64,000 bases of DNA from Halobacillus sp. Nhm2S1. Its GTDB lineage: Bacteria > Bacillota > Bacilli > Bacillales > Halobacillaceae. The notes under the pieces were generated by a model, which worked only from the letters and a program-made list of their open reading frames with translations, searched no databases and was not told the origin of the DNA. The stretch is from the NCBI RefSeq assembly GCF_019599545.1, contig NZ_JAIEZV010000004.1, forward strand, positions 248,001-312,000. The letters are read 5' to 3'. A program made the position numbers and the translations under genes. Below, in pieces: positions 25,467 to 34,276 of the stretch (positions are counted from its first letter, which is position 1; each line of letters starts with the position of its first letter).

Positions 25467-25511
25467 ACAAAAGACGCTTGGATAGGAAAGATCCAAGCGT
25501 CTTTTGTTTTT
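25467..25511. terminator. Strong bidirectional terminator
   Basis: A 17-bp stem (25467-25483 with 25491-25507) has a 7-nt loop and T-rich ends. On minus it ends the pirin transcript; on plus it would end the small transcript from about 25310. Confidence 0.9.
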
Positions 25512-25528
25512 CCCGAGATATCTTTTCA

Positions 25529-26383
25529 TCATACAGCAGGAGGTCCGAATTTTCCTTGGCGGAAGTCGTTATAGGCCTGTTTGATTTCTTCCATTGAATT
25601 CATAACAAATGGTCCGTGCGGGACAATTTCTTCCCGAATGGGTGCACCAGAATAAACAAGCACCTTCGTGCGACGCTTCTTGGAAACGAGTTTCAACTCA
25701 CTGGAACCCTCTCCTTCTTCAAGGAAAGACAGCGTACCCACCCCATGCTTTTTCAAATTCACTTCATTTTCCCCCGCCACAACATCTCCTGCAAGAACGT
25801 ATAGGAAGGCATTGTGGTTTTCAGGTAGATCAAGGGTGAAAGTGGCCCCTTCAGATAGTGTGACCTCGCTGAGCGTAATGGGCACAATGGAGTTCAACGG
25901 TCCTTCTACGCCAGCAACGTTCCCAGAGAACACTTTCACTGCTCCCCCATCAAAAGGGACGACAGGAGCGTCTTCACCATATACATTTTGATAGATGGTT
26001 TCTGAATTCTTTTTGTCTTTCGGCAGGTTCAACCATAATTGCAATGTATGAGCGACATCGTCTTCCACGCCGTCTTCTGCATGTCTTGCCGCCCAGCCGG
26101 CATTCATGTATTGGACGTCTCCCGGCTCAAGAATATCACGGCCGCCTGCATTATCGATGTGCTCGAGCCGCCCATCGACGACATACGTGACCGTCTGGAA
26201 TCCACGGTGCGGGTGATCCGGGAATGTCCCTTTTTTGAACCAATCCTCCGCCATCAGGATGAACGGATCGAAGTCACGCCACCTGTCTGCGGGAAGGACC
26301 CATCCTTTTTGAATCGCCGGGAATCCCATCTCTTGATATTGGACGTACCAATGATCTTTCACTGCTCTTTGAAAGTTTGCCAT
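25529..26383 (-). CDS. Pirin family protein
   Basis: A 284-residue bicupin. It starts at the ATG at 26383, eight bases after AAAGGA; an in-frame ATG at 26392 abuts that site and is unlikely. The N-terminal cupin keeps the metal-ligand motif FPDHPHRGFQTVTYVVDG and the later HIDN and PGDVQYM residues. Pirins of bacteria are often quercetinase-like or redox-responsive. It lies downstream of a MarR gene on the same strand but behind a terminator. A MarR-type operator almost identical to the one before marR lies at 26401-26420, so regulation by that MarR is expected. Confidence 0.92.
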   Translation of the reverse strand: MANFQRAVKDHWYVQYQEMGFPAIQKGWVLPADRWRDFDPFILMAEDWFKKGTFPDHPHRGFQTVTYVVDGRLEHIDNAGGRDILEPGDVQYMNAGWAARHAEDGVEDDVAHTLQLWLNLPKDKKNSETIYQNVYGEDAPVVPFDGGAVKVFSGNVAGVEGPLNSIVPITLSEVTLSEGATFTLDLPENHNAFLYVLAGDVVAGENEVNLKKHGVGTLSFLEEGEGSSELKLVSKKRRTKVLVYSGAPIREEIVPHGPFVMNSMEEIKQAYNDFRQGKFGPPAV

Positions 26384-26400
26384 GTCATCCATCCTTTCAA

Positions 26401-26420
26401 TTAGTTGCTATATCTACTAT
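26401..26420 (-). promoter_or_regulatory. MarR-type operator before the pirin gene
   Basis: TTAGTTGCTATATCTACTAT agrees at 17 of 20 positions with the site over the marR promoter. Its core has an AGT...ACT inverted repeat. Confidence 0.7.
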
Positions 26421-26426
26421 CTACTT

Positions 26427-26477
26427 AAAAAAGGGCTCCTCACCCTTCGATGTTGTTTTGCATTTTTGTGAGGAGCC
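26427..26477 (-). terminator. Terminator of marR overlapping its coding end
   Basis: GGCTCCTCAC (26434-26443) pairs with GTGAGGAGCC (26468-26477). On the minus strand the stem ends in a T-run (plus 26427-26432). The loop and one arm lie inside the last codons of marR. Confidence 0.82.
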
Positions 26478-26868
26478 GATCCAATTCTTGTAGTTCTTTT
26501 TCTGAAATGCCTTTAGTTACCGCATCATTGAAGGATTCCGCGACAGGTAGAACTTGTTCTTTTAACTCCTGTCCTTTTTCCGTCAGATAAAGTTCCAACG
26601 AACGCCTGTCTTCTGTACAAAAGTTCCTTTTGATGAACCCTTTTTTCTCAAGGTTCGAAGCCATGCGGGCAATGTTCGTCTTATCCTTCTTCAAATGATG
26701 AGCCAGCTGATTCTGCGTCATTCCGTCTTTTTCCCAAAGCAGCATCATAATCAGGTTCTGCTCGGGGGCAAGGTTGTAAGGCTGCAGCTGTGCTTTCACA
26801 TAGCTCGTCAGCTTTAAATCTGTCTGGTGAAGCTTGATGCTTATATAATCTTGAAAACTTAAATTCAT
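26440..26868 (-). CDS. MarR family transcriptional regulator
   Basis: A 142-residue MarR-type winged-helix repressor starting at the ATG at 26868 after GGGAG. The frame upstream to 27027 crosses the promoter and is not coding. It has the usual N-terminal helix pair, the helix-turn-helix QNQLAHHLKKDKTNIARMASNLEKKGFI and the wing with CTEDRRSLELYLTEKG. One Cys (FCTEDRR) near the wing tip could sense oxidants or electrophiles, as in some MarR relatives. Its perfect-consensus promoter overlaps an operator, and an almost identical site precedes the pirin gene. Confidence 0.92.
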   Translation of the reverse strand: MNLSFQDYISIKLHQTDLKLTSYVKAQLQPYNLAPEQNLIMMLLWEKDGMTQNQLAHHLKKDKTNIARMASNLEKKGFIKRNFCTEDRRSLELYLTEKGQELKEQVLPVAESFNDAVTKGISEKELQELDRLLTKMQNNIEG

Positions 26869-26883
26869 ATGTGATCTCCCTAA

Positions 26884-26930
26884 ATAGTTGCTATACATAC
26901 TATTATAATCCGACCAAAGTCCTCTGTCAA
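26884..26930 (-). promoter_or_regulatory. Consensus promoter and operator of marR
   Basis: On the minus strand TTGACA (plus 26925-26930) and TATAAT (plus 26902-26907) are 17 bp apart, a perfect sigma-A promoter. The operator ATAGTTGCTATACATACTAT (26884-26903) begins over the -10 and covers the start site, as expected for autorepression. Confidence 0.85.
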
Positions 26931-26951
26931 AAGCTCTGATCTTAAATATAA

Positions 26952-27044
26952 GAATGGAACTATTACGATGAGCTGGTTGAAGAACTGAAAAAGCTGGATG
27001 AGCATAAATGGGCTGATGCAGAGTCATGGACGATCTCTAGTTAG
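26952..27044 (+). pseudogene. Probable C-terminal remnant of a lost gene
   Basis: After TAA at 26949-26951 there is an open plus-strand stretch of 30 codons ending in TAG (27042-27044). It encodes WNYYDELVEELKKLDEHK and WADAESWTISS, which reads like a genuine protein C terminus. It contains no ATG, GTG or TTG, so it cannot be a gene on its own. The parent is not identified. The 21-bp repeat begins at the stop codon. Confidence 0.35.
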
Positions 27045-27080
27045 GTCGTTACTAACCAGAGTTAGCTCGCTATTCTAATC
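27039..27080. repeat. Two 21-bp units of a short array
   Basis: Unit 1 (27039-27059) starts AGTTAGGTCGTTACTAAC and unit 2 (27060-27080) starts AGTTAGCTCGCTATTCTA; both are exactly 21 bp. They lie against the stop codon of selO and the end of the remnant. Confidence 0.6.
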
Positions 27081-28524
27081 AGGTCCCGCAAAAGGTCCGG
27101 TAAGGTTGATCGGATGGTTCTGGCAGCTCTGCATAAGCTTTCTGATCTTCCGTATAAGCGTAAGGATCTTCCAATACAGAAAGCAGCTGTTTTACGAGAC
27201 TAAAATCTCCCTCTTCCACCGCGGCTTCAAGCGCTTCTTCCACACGGTGGTTACGCGGAATGATAGAAGGATTCGCTTTTTTCATTAATGCTTGGACATC
27301 CGATTCACCGCTCTCCTGACGCTCCAAACGCGACTGCCACTGATTATACCAGTTGGTAAACGCCGGTTTCCCATACAAGGATGTTTCATTGGGACGACCG
27401 ATGGCGAGGGCACGGAAAGTGTTCGTATAGTCCGCTCCGTTCTTTTCCATGATCTCCAGTAAATCTTCAATTAAAGGTTGATCCTGGGCTTCTTCTGTCA
27501 TCATCCCCAGTTTTGCCCGCATTCCGTTTAGCCAGTACGTGTGATAGAGCTTTTCATAGTTGGCATGAGCTTCCTGCGCCAATTCTACGGCTTTTTCCTG
27601 ATTTTCATGGAAAAGCGGTAGCAGGGTCTCTGCAAAACGAGCCAGATTCCAAGCTCCAATCGGGGGTTGGTTCAAATAGGCGTAGCGCCCTTGGCGATCA
27701 ATGGAACTGAAAACAGTTTTGGGATTGTAGGTGTCCATAAACGCACACGGGCCATAGTCGATCGTCTCTCCGCTGATGGTCATATTATCTGTATTCATCA
27801 CGCCGTGAATAAAACCGACGAGCTGCCATTGAGCAATGAGATAGGCCTGCCGTTCGATCACTTTTTCAAAAAAGACCAAATAGGGATTTTCAGCATCAAA
27901 GATATCAGGATCATGACGTTCGATTGCATAATCAGCAAGGGTCTTCAGTTGTTCGTGATCTTGGAGGCCGGCCGCATATTGAAATGTTCCAATACGTAAA
28001 TGACTGGAAGCAACCCTGGTCAGAACGGCACCTGGAAGAAGGTCTTCCCTCTGGACGTACTCTCCGGTCGTAGCAACAGCGAGACTTCGATTTGTCGGGA
28101 TTCCCAACCCGTGCATCGCTTCACTGATGATGTATTCCCTGAGCATGGGACCAAGCGTCGCCCGTCCGTCACCTCCACGGGAAAAAGGTGTATGTCCTGA
28201 TCCTTTCAATTGAATATCATAGCGCTTATTTTCTGACGTCATCTGTTCACCAAGTAATACGGCTCTTCCGTCGCCAAGCATGGTGAAATGGCCAAACTGA
28301 TGGCCGGCATATGCCTGCGCGATGGGTTCCGCTCCATCAGGTGTTTCATTGCCACCGAATACAGCTGGAGTCGGTGTTGTACTCAAGCCTAATTCCTCTG
28401 CGAGTGACTCGTTAAAGAGAACGAGTTCAGGATTTTCAACTTCAGAAGGGGCTGTTTTTGTATAAAAAGCATCCGGGAGCTTCGTATAACTCTGTTGCAA
28501 ATTCCATCCTTTATGTGTATCCAT
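27079..28524 (-). CDS. selO: Protein adenylyltransferase SelO (YdiU/UPF0061)
   Basis: A 481-residue SelO pseudokinase starting at the ATG at 28524 after AAAGGAG; the longer frame has no site. Typical motifs are [23 protein letters not shown], the lysine/arginine core [28 protein letters not shown] regions, [25 protein letters not shown] (the inverted kinase DFG-type Mg2+ site) and the C-terminal [15 protein letters not shown]. SelO transfers AMP to hydroxyl groups of redox proteins during oxidative stress. The last residues end in FCGT rather than SelO's usual Sec/Cys tail, with a Cys three residues from the end. It is monocistronic. Confidence 0.95.
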   Translation of the reverse strand: MDTHKGWNLQQSYTKLPDAFYTKTAPSEVENPELVLFNESLAEELGLSTTPTPAVFGGNETPDGAEPIAQAYAGHQFGHFTMLGDGRAVLLGEQMTSENKRYDIQLKGSGHTPFSRGGDGRATLGPMLREYIISEAMHGLGIPTNRSLAVATTGEYVQREDLLPGAVLTRVASSHLRIGTFQYAAGLQDHEQLKTLADYAIERHDPDIFDAENPYLVFFEKVIERQAYLIAQWQLVGFIHGVMNTDNMTISGETIDYGPCAFMDTYNPKTVFSSIDRQGRYAYLNQPPIGAWNLARFAETLLPLFHENQEKAVELAQEAHANYEKLYHTYWLNGMRAKLGMMTEEAQDQPLIEDLLEIMEKNGADYTNTFRALAIGRPNETSLYGKPAFTNWYNQWQSRLERQESGESDVQALMKKANPSIIPRNHRVEEALEAAVEEGDFSLVKQLLSVLEDPYAYTEDQKAYAELPEPSDQPYRTFCGT

Positions 28525-28614
28525 AAAAATCTCCTTTATCGCTTCAGTCGTTGCCTCTACCATATCATAAGTGTTCCCCTCTTTCCCTTTTACCTACACG
28601 GGGCTCCTGCATGT

Positions 28615-28648
28615 AAAAATAGCCCGCCCCACGAGTCAGGGACGGGCT
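28615..28648 (-). terminator. Terminator of the amidohydrolase operon
   Basis: AGCCCGCCCC (28621-28630) and GGGACGGGCT (28639-28648) pair; on the minus strand the stem ends in ATTTTT. Confidence 0.85.
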
Positions 28649-28651
28649 TGC

Positions 28652-29500
28652 TTACATCATCTTTTTAATCTTAGGAAAAACACGGCAGGCATTCTCATAA
28701 AAAACACCTTCCACATGCTTCGAAGGAATAAAATCACCGATAAAGCCGGCGTAATCCTTGATTGGGACGAGCGGCCAATCAGAACCAAAAAGCAACTTCT
28801 CGTAATGATCACAATAGGTCAACGCATGGCGGACATGGTCGAAATGATTGTCAACGAGTCTTTCATCCAGTTCTTTTTTCGTTCCGACAAGCCACCCGGA
28901 CAAGTCAGCAAACATGTTTCTGTTTTTATAAACGACTTCCGCGCCTGTCAGCACCCAGGGATCCCCCAGGTGCGCCATGACGAAGTTGACGTCCCTCCTC
29001 GCAACTGCGACTTCGTCCAATGTCAGCGGATGGGAGTACTTTAACAACCCACATTCCGAATACGTATCTCCTGTGTGAAAAACAACAGGGACCTCGTAGG
29101 CAGCAGCAAGATCATAGACAGGCTGGTAGATGTCATCATACGCGTAGAAAGGATAGTAACCGAGATAGATTTTCACACCAACGGTCTCAGGCTTTTGAAG
29201 TTCTGTTTCTAATCGATCCAGTGCATCCTGCCCCAAGCAGAAGGGGTTGATTCCTGGACACACACCCACCCCTGGCGGCAAAACTTCGTCCAAATCAAGC
29301 CCCATCGGCGTCGTAACATGGCGATCCGGAAAGCCTTCGCTGCCCTCGGTCACACCCATCCCGATGGCAAAAGCAATCTCGCCACGTTCCATCTCTTCGC
29401 GAAGTCCTTGTTTTGTATAGTCAACACGGGATAAGTCCTCTCCCGTGTCTTTGAAACTTTGAATACGGGAGAAGTGGATATGAGCATCAATAATTTTCAT
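28652..29500 (-). CDS. Amidohydrolase family 2 (TIM-barrel metal hydrolase)
   Basis: A 282-residue amidohydrolase_2 protein. It shows the DAHIHF metal-binding motif at residues 4-9, then VKIYLGYYPF (lysine on strand), VVFHTGDT, FVMAHLGDPW and the terminal FGSDWPL aspartate motif. It therefore has a complete single- or dual-metal site, typical of hydrolases and decarboxylases of cyclic or aromatic carboxylates. The start at 29500 has an AAGGAGAAG site and lies 1 bp from the stop of the GNAT fusion gene, so the two are translationally coupled. The substrate is unknown. Confidence 0.88.
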   Translation of the reverse strand: MKIIDAHIHFSRIQSFKDTGEDLSRVDYTKQGLREEMERGEIAFAIGMGVTEGSEGFPDRHVTTPMGLDLDEVLPPGVGVCPGINPFCLGQDALDRLETELQKPETVGVKIYLGYYPFYAYDDIYQPVYDLAAAYEVPVVFHTGDTYSECGLLKYSHPLTLDEVAVARRDVNFVMAHLGDPWVLTGAEVVYKNRNMFADLSGWLVGTKKELDERLVDNHFDHVRHALTYCDHYEKLLFGSDWPLVPIKDYAGFIGDFIPSKHVEGVFYENACRVFPKIKKMM

Positions 29501-29501
29501 A

Positions 29502-32500
29502 TTACTTCTCCTTGAAAGAAATCCGGTGGAACGGATGCTGCTTCCACGGTTCCTCATGTTCACCGATGATAAAGAATGTGGGCTCGACAGCCGCTACCTT
29601 TTGTGAGGAAGCGGACCATTCATGAACAGATGCAGCGAGGAAAACGTCCTGATTCATATATATTTCTGAGAGCTTCCGCTTCTGGGGTTGAACCATCATC
29701 AGGTGATCACTTTTGCCATCCGAACCAATGACAACAGCAGGACCGGATTCGAGCTCATACTCTTCCACTCCAGCATAATACGTATGGAAAATGCCTTCTG
29801 TCGGGACCCGAGCAAAGCATGAGGATAAGTTCTCATCCGGTTTCAAAAAGGATTCCAGCGTTATGTCCTCTGCGGCAAAGGTACGGGGAGCCCTCTGCTC
29901 AATTTCTGCATAGACCGCTACGACCGGAACTTCAGGCAATGTCAAAGCGTATTGTTTCAAGGTCAAGCCTTTCATCTTTTCATGTTCATGAAAGGTTGTA
30001 GCCATGCAAACACCCGTCCAATCATTGCCTTCCTGATCTTTCTTCGTAATGGATTCCACTTTCGTTTCTTCTTTCATCATTGAAAAAGGACTCACACCGT
30101 CCAGGACATATCGGAGCCCTCCGCCCCATGGGTTCCACCAGCTTCTAGGACCTGCTTCTGGATATTGGTGATGAAAGAATTCGCGCCCCTGATGACATAG
30201 GGAATAGAACCCAGGAAAATAAGACGTCGACGCTGTGAACGTCAGTACTCCGTTATCCACCGTCCACCGATCTTCGTTTTGGGTGACCTTCACCTTTTGA
30301 TCTCCCTCGACGAGCTGATATGTCTCGAAATCTGCGCTTCTTCCTTCAGAACGGAAGGTGCCGGACAAAGCAACGAAGCCCGGCCGCTCATGGATGATTG
30401 GTACATCGATCGCAGTCACACCGTCCTCCCGTTTCGCTTCTTTCCTATAGGAATTCCCGTCATCTTCAACTGTCAACCCCCCATACAAATACGGAATCAG
30501 TAAAGAACGGAACGAATGTGTCACTTCTTGTCCCGCTTTTGAAACAAGCCCTTCTTTCGGTACCATCTCAAACACAGGCTTTTCCGGGAGGGACTCTCCT
30601 TCACCTATGATCAGCTCACGCCACTCTGACCAATGAGAAGTAACATTCACACCAATTCGGATTGGTCCATGACAGTTTTTACTCCCTGAAGAAAGCCGGT
30701 CAAGTTTGTACTCAAAAGCAAAGCGCCAATCATCTTTTCTTCCCTTCGCTTCTTCCGGCCACGCGATCCCGAACGTATCTCCAGCACGGTTCGTCGTGTA
30801 CAGCCATCGTTCTGAAAGATCCTTGTCACGTAAGTATTCCGTATAAGGAATCAACGCTTCCGTACCCACGACCACGCCGTCTTTCTCCGGGAGAGCCAGA
30901 GCTTTATATTTTGGAAAAACAGGCTGCAGCAAATGAAGGTTTTCGTAATCCTTCTCCCCGTTATTGATCAGCTCATGGTGGATTTCGACCAGTCCGTCGC
31001 CATAGATTTTGTAGTAACTGTTCAGCAAAATTCCCGGGAAGGACTCAGACTCAAGAGAGGTTTTCATTACAAAAGCTTCAGCCAGTTCAATATACTCGAC
31101 TGCCGTCGCCATCTTTTTCGAAAACTCTTCACTGAAAGGATGACCAATCTTTGGAGTCAAAAGGAGCAGCGGTTCTTCGTTGGACCTGACTGATCCTACA
31201 GACACCATATGATTTCTTTTTTCAACTTTCACAAAATAAGGCCCGTTATAACCGTACCAGTCCGTATCGGTATCTCCTCCGAATTTCCCGCCGAACCCTG
31301 GAAATGCAAGCGCGATCTTTGTATGGAAGGAAAAAGCATGGCCATCCTCTGTACGTCCATCCACTTCCACATCCTCATTCAAAAAGCCATTCTTTAACAA
31401 TTCCACAGATACCGGGATGGTCGTGCGCCCCTTGCCTTCTACCTCGACTTTCACCGATGGATCCGCCCATTCGAGGACTTTTTGATGAGGCAACTTGATC
31501 GTCAAAACAGCCCTTTCTTCCATACGGCTTTCCACATCCAAATAGAGCGTTCCCTTTTGCTTCGGACGCCAATATTTATGAACTGTACGAACATCCACCT
31601 TTCCTGCCTGAAGAGGAAAAACGCCCGTTCTCAAAGGGATGCGGTCGCCATTGATCACGAGTTCCGCTCCAATGACGGGGTGGGTTTTCCATGGGCTTGG
31701 TTCTTGGTCCGGGACTTGAACTTGGACGCTGGATGAAGTACTCCAGCGAGACTTCACAATGGCTTCTTCATCCAGGTTTTCTCTTACAAGGGTTGAAGAC
31801 TTCCCAGACAAAGATATTTCCAGTGGTTCGCTCGTAAAGTTCTCCACTTGATAGGTCACAGGGTAATCTTTATTTTCTAATAGTTTAAAATCTGTCACAT
31901 TCATTTCTACCCGCCAGTCGTTCGTTTCAATGAGCGTGACGCCACGACCCGTGCGCTCGAACCGTACACGCACAAACTCGTCTCCCGCTTCCCACCGATA
32001 TTCATAAAAGGTGAACCCTCTATCCTTTGTTCCATCAGGCTTGATTTCCAAAGGTCGTACACTCGTCGAGTACCAGTCATGCTTCTCGAAAAATGATTTC
32101 AATGCTTCGATTTGCATGACTTGCGGCATGAAGTTCATGAGGTGGGTCGTATCATCCCGATCCTCCCAAAAGAAGCCGCATTTTTTATAAAGCGGTACCG
32201 CTTTCGTATTTCCCGGCCACGTAAAAAGATCAAGCCGGGGCCAACCGTATTCGACGGTCTTTTCTATGGCTTGAACCAGCAATCTCTTCCCAATCTTCAA
32301 CCCTTGATACCCTGGATGAACATTTAACAAGGGGATGTAAAGGGCACCTGTATCTTCTTTATATTCCGAAAGTCCACAATATCCGACAACTTCATCCTCT
32401 ACTACAGCAAGGAACAAATGAAGGTTCGTAGATTTCGCTTCCTTTTCTATGACATCCTCAGCTGTCGTTACAACAGCATCACCACCCCAGTTATCGCGGC

Positions 32501-32579
32501 TCTCATTCCACATTTTCGCAACGGATGCTGCATACTTGTCTTCATACTCTACAATGCTTACACGCTCTAAAGTTTTCAT
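29502..32579 (-). CDS. 1025-residue GNAT fusion protein of unknown function
   Basis: Starts at the ATG at 32579 after TTGGAGG. Residues about 1-150 are a GNAT acetyltransferase domain (LNVHPGYQGLKIGKRLL, WPGNTKAVPLYKKCGFFWED). The remaining 870 residues are beta-rich. They include sandwich-like stretches (VTYQVENFTSEPLEISLSGKSS, VEVEGKGRTTIPVSVELL) and, later, a mutarotase- or glycosidase-like portion with YFPGFYSLCHQGREFFHHQ and WWNPWGGGLRYVL. There is no signal peptide or membrane segment. Only the GNAT part is recognisable. It is followed by the amidohydrolase gene after 1 bp, so acetylation and hydrolysis of one metabolite is a plausible but unproven reading. Confidence 0.78.
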   Translation of the reverse strand: MKTLERVSIVEYEDKYAASVAKMWNESRDNWGGDAVVTTAEDVIEKEAKSTNLHLFLAVVEDEVVGYCGLSEYKEDTGALYIPLLNVHPGYQGLKIGKRLLVQAIEKTVEYGWPRLDLFTWPGNTKAVPLYKKCGFFWEDRDDTTHLMNFMPQVMQIEALKSFFEKHDWYSTSVRPLEIKPDGTKDRGFTFYEYRWEAGDEFVRVRFERTGRGVTLIETNDWRVEMNVTDFKLLENKDYPVTYQVENFTSEPLEISLSGKSSTLVRENLDEEAIVKSRWSTSSSVQVQVPDQEPSPWKTHPVIGAELVINGDRIPLRTGVFPLQAGKVDVRTVHKYWRPKQKGTLYLDVESRMEERAVLTIKLPHQKVLEWADPSVKVEVEGKGRTTIPVSVELLKNGFLNEDVEVDGRTEDGHAFSFHTKIALAFPGFGGKFGGDTDTDWYGYNGPYFVKVEKRNHMVSVGSVRSNEEPLLLLTPKIGHPFSEEFSKKMATAVEYIELAEAFVMKTSLESESFPGILLNSYYKIYGDGLVEIHHELINNGEKDYENLHLLQPVFPKYKALALPEKDGVVVGTEALIPYTEYLRDKDLSERWLYTTNRAGDTFGIAWPEEAKGRKDDWRFAFEYKLDRLSSGSKNCHGPIRIGVNVTSHWSEWRELIIGEGESLPEKPVFEMVPKEGLVSKAGQEVTHSFRSLLIPYLYGGLTVEDDGNSYRKEAKREDGVTAIDVPIIHERPGFVALSGTFRSEGRSADFETYQLVEGDQKVKVTQNEDRWTVDNGVLTFTASTSYFPGFYSLCHQGREFFHHQYPEAGPRSWWNPWGGGLRYVLDGVSPFSMMKEETKVESITKKDQEGNDWTGVCMATTFHEHEKMKGLTLKQYALTLPEVPVVAVYAEIEQRAPRTFAAEDITLESFLKPDENLSSCFARVPTEGIFHTYYAGVEEYELESGPAVVIGSDGKSDHLMMVQPQKRKLSEIYMNQDVFLAASVHEWSASSQKVAAVEPTFFIIGEHEEPWKQHPFHRISFKEK

Positions 32580-32678
32580 AGCATTTCCTCCAACGTATGT
32601 AATGGAAAATACTTGCTCACTCACAGTTTATGAGTTTATGGCTGGGAAGTAAAGAATATTCAAACAAATCTATCTTCT

Positions 32679-32800
32679 GTAACGACTTTAAAAGTAATAA
32701 CTCCCTGAGTCTAGTATATAGCGACTCAACGCCCAAGAGTAACGCCCTTTCTATTACGAATAGCGACCTAATTCTGAAAAGTAATGCCCTAACTCGGCAA
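32679..32800. repeat. Degenerate 21-bp tandem array, about 5 units
   Basis: Clear 21-bp units start at 32717, 32738, 32759 and 32780, alternating between the cores ATAGCGACYT and AGTAAYGCCCT. Looser copies lie from 32679 with a 24-bp step at 32693. It sits just 3' of the ABC ATPase terminator. Confidence 0.8.
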
Positions 32801-32802
32801 AT

Positions 32803-32830
32803 AAAAAAAGCCAGGCAGAATCGCCTGACT
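32803..32830 (-). terminator. Terminator of the tcyABC-type operon
   Basis: AGCCAGGC (32809-32816) pairs with GCCTGACT (32823-32830); the minus-strand stem ends in seven T residues. Confidence 0.85.
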
Positions 32831-33568
32831 TTACTTACGTATCCGGTTTAAGAACTGCTGGGTACGGGGTTCTTTCGTCTGTTGGAAAATTTGCTCCGGG
32901 GTCCCCTGTTCCACAACGGCCCCTTGGTCCATAAAGATGACCCGGTCGGCCACTTCTTCCGCAAAGCTCATTTCATGGGTAACGACAACCATCGTCATTC
33001 CCTCTTGCGCGAGCTCTTTCATGACATTAAGAACATCACCGACAAGCTCAGGATCAAGAGCCGAGGTCGGCTCATCAAATAGAATGACTTCCACTCCAGT
33101 AGCAAGGGCACGAGCAATGCCAACACGCTGTTGCTGACCTCCAGAGAGTTGATGCGGATAAGCATCAAGCTTCTCACCCAGACCGACCTTCGTTAAGATC
33201 TCCGTCGCTCGTTCACGTGCTTTCGCTTTAGATACCTTCTGAACAGTCACGGGTCCTTCCATCACATTTTCGAGTGCGGTGAAATGTGGGAAAAGATTAT
33301 GGTTCTGAAAGACCATTCCGGTTTGTTTTCTGAATTCGACGATCTGTTTTTTCTTCGAAGGCTTAGAAAAATCCATCGACTGATTTCCAATCGTGATTTC
33401 TCCTTCTTCCGGTGTCTCAAGAATGTTCAAAGAACGGAGCAGCGTCGTTTTCCCAGAACCTGAGGGTCCGATGACAACCACCACTTCTCCGCGGTCGACA
33501 TCCATATTGATATTCTTCAGTACATGCAAATCTCCAAAAGATTTGTTGAGGTCTTTGACGGTAATCAT
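32831..33568 (-). CDS. tcyC: Amino-acid (probably cystine) ABC transporter ATP-binding protein
   Basis: A 245-residue polar-amino-acid ATPase of the GlnQ/HisP group. It has Walker [10 protein letters not shown] (35-43), the signature [15 protein letters not shown], Walker [14 protein letters not shown] and the switch His in VVTHEM. It energises uptake through the permease encoded just upstream (9 bp gap). Third gene of the operon binding protein-permease-ATPase, as in B. subtilis tcyABC. The cystine assignment depends on the binding protein; other amino acids cannot be excluded. Confidence 0.9.
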   Translation of the reverse strand: MITVKDLNKSFGDLHVLKNINMDVDRGEVVVVIGPSGSGKTTLLRSLNILETPEEGEITIGNQSMDFSKPSKKKQIVEFRKQTGMVFQNHNLFPHFTALENVMEGPVTVQKVSKAKARERATEILTKVGLGEKLDAYPHQLSGGQQQRVGIARALATGVEVILFDEPTSALDPELVGDVLNVMKELAQEGMTMVVVTHEMSFAEEVADRVIFMDQGAVVEQGTPEQIFQQTKEPRTQQFLNRIRK

Positions 33569-33577
33569 AGCTGCCTC

Positions 33578-34276
33578 CTATTTTGCGACATATTGATCCA
33601 ACCTGTTCTCTACACGATCCTGTACAAAAGAAAGCCCGATACAAATGATCCAGTAGATCACGGCTGCTTCGGTATAAACGAGTAGAAAATGATAGTTCGT
33701 TGCTGCGATTTCCTGTGCTTTTCGGAACATTTCTGTGTACGTAATGGTCGAGGCTAACGAGGTATCTTTGATCAAGCCGATAAACGAGTTCGACAAGGGC
33801 GGAATCGATACTCTCGTCGCCTGTGGCAGAATGACTCGTCGCAAGGCCTGGAAATTAGTCATTCCGATGGAGTGAGAAGCTTCCCACTGCCCTTTAGGGA
33901 TCGACAAAATGGCCGCACGAATAATCTCAGAATTGTACGCGCCCATATTCAAAGAAAAACCGATAATAGCAGAATACAACGGGTTAATCGTCACGCCCAC
34001 CGACGGGAGTCCGAAAAAGATGATAAATAATTGCACAAGCAAAGGTGTCCCGCGAATGATCGAGACATAGGCACGAGCCACCCACTGGAGCACTTTCATG
34101 TTGGAAAGCCTCATGAGCGCAGTAATGACAGCCAAGACTAATCCGATGGCAAATGTAATCAGCGTCAGCGGAATGGTATAGTACAAAGCCCCTTTCACCA
34201 AAGGGAGAAAAGAGCTCACAATAATATCGATATATTTTTCCATTTGAGGGTCTGTAAAGATGTTACTTAGATACAT
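33578..34276 (-). CDS. tcyB: Amino-acid (probably cystine) ABC transporter permease
   Basis: A 232-residue permease of the HisM/GlnP type with about five membrane helices. The EAA loop is EASHSIGMTNFQALRRVILPQA, which docks to the ATPase. The likely start is the ATG at 34276 (MYLSNIF), 14 bp inside the end of the binding-protein gene and after GGTGAAG. An internal ATG at 34243 (MEKYIDI) has no ribosome binding site, and a start at 34306 would lie deeper inside the upstream gene. Operon position and overlap imply coupled expression. Confidence 0.88.
   Translation of the reverse strand: MYLSNIFTDPQMEKYIDIIVSSFLPLVKGALYYTIPLTLITFAIGLVLAVITALMRLSNMKVLQWVARAYVSIIRGTPLLVQLFIIFFGLPSVGVTINPLYSAIIGFSLNMGAYNSEIIRAAILSIPKGQWEASHSIGMTNFQALRRVILPQATRVSIPPLSNSFIGLIKDTSLASTITYTEMFRKAQEIAATNYHFLLVYTEAAVIYWIICIGLSFVQDRVENRLDQYVAK

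Noticed and set aside
32630-32851. 73-residue plus-strand protein upstream of the ABC ATPase terminator
   Set aside because: Its Ser/Asn/Leu heptads come from the 21-bp array and it runs through the terminator.
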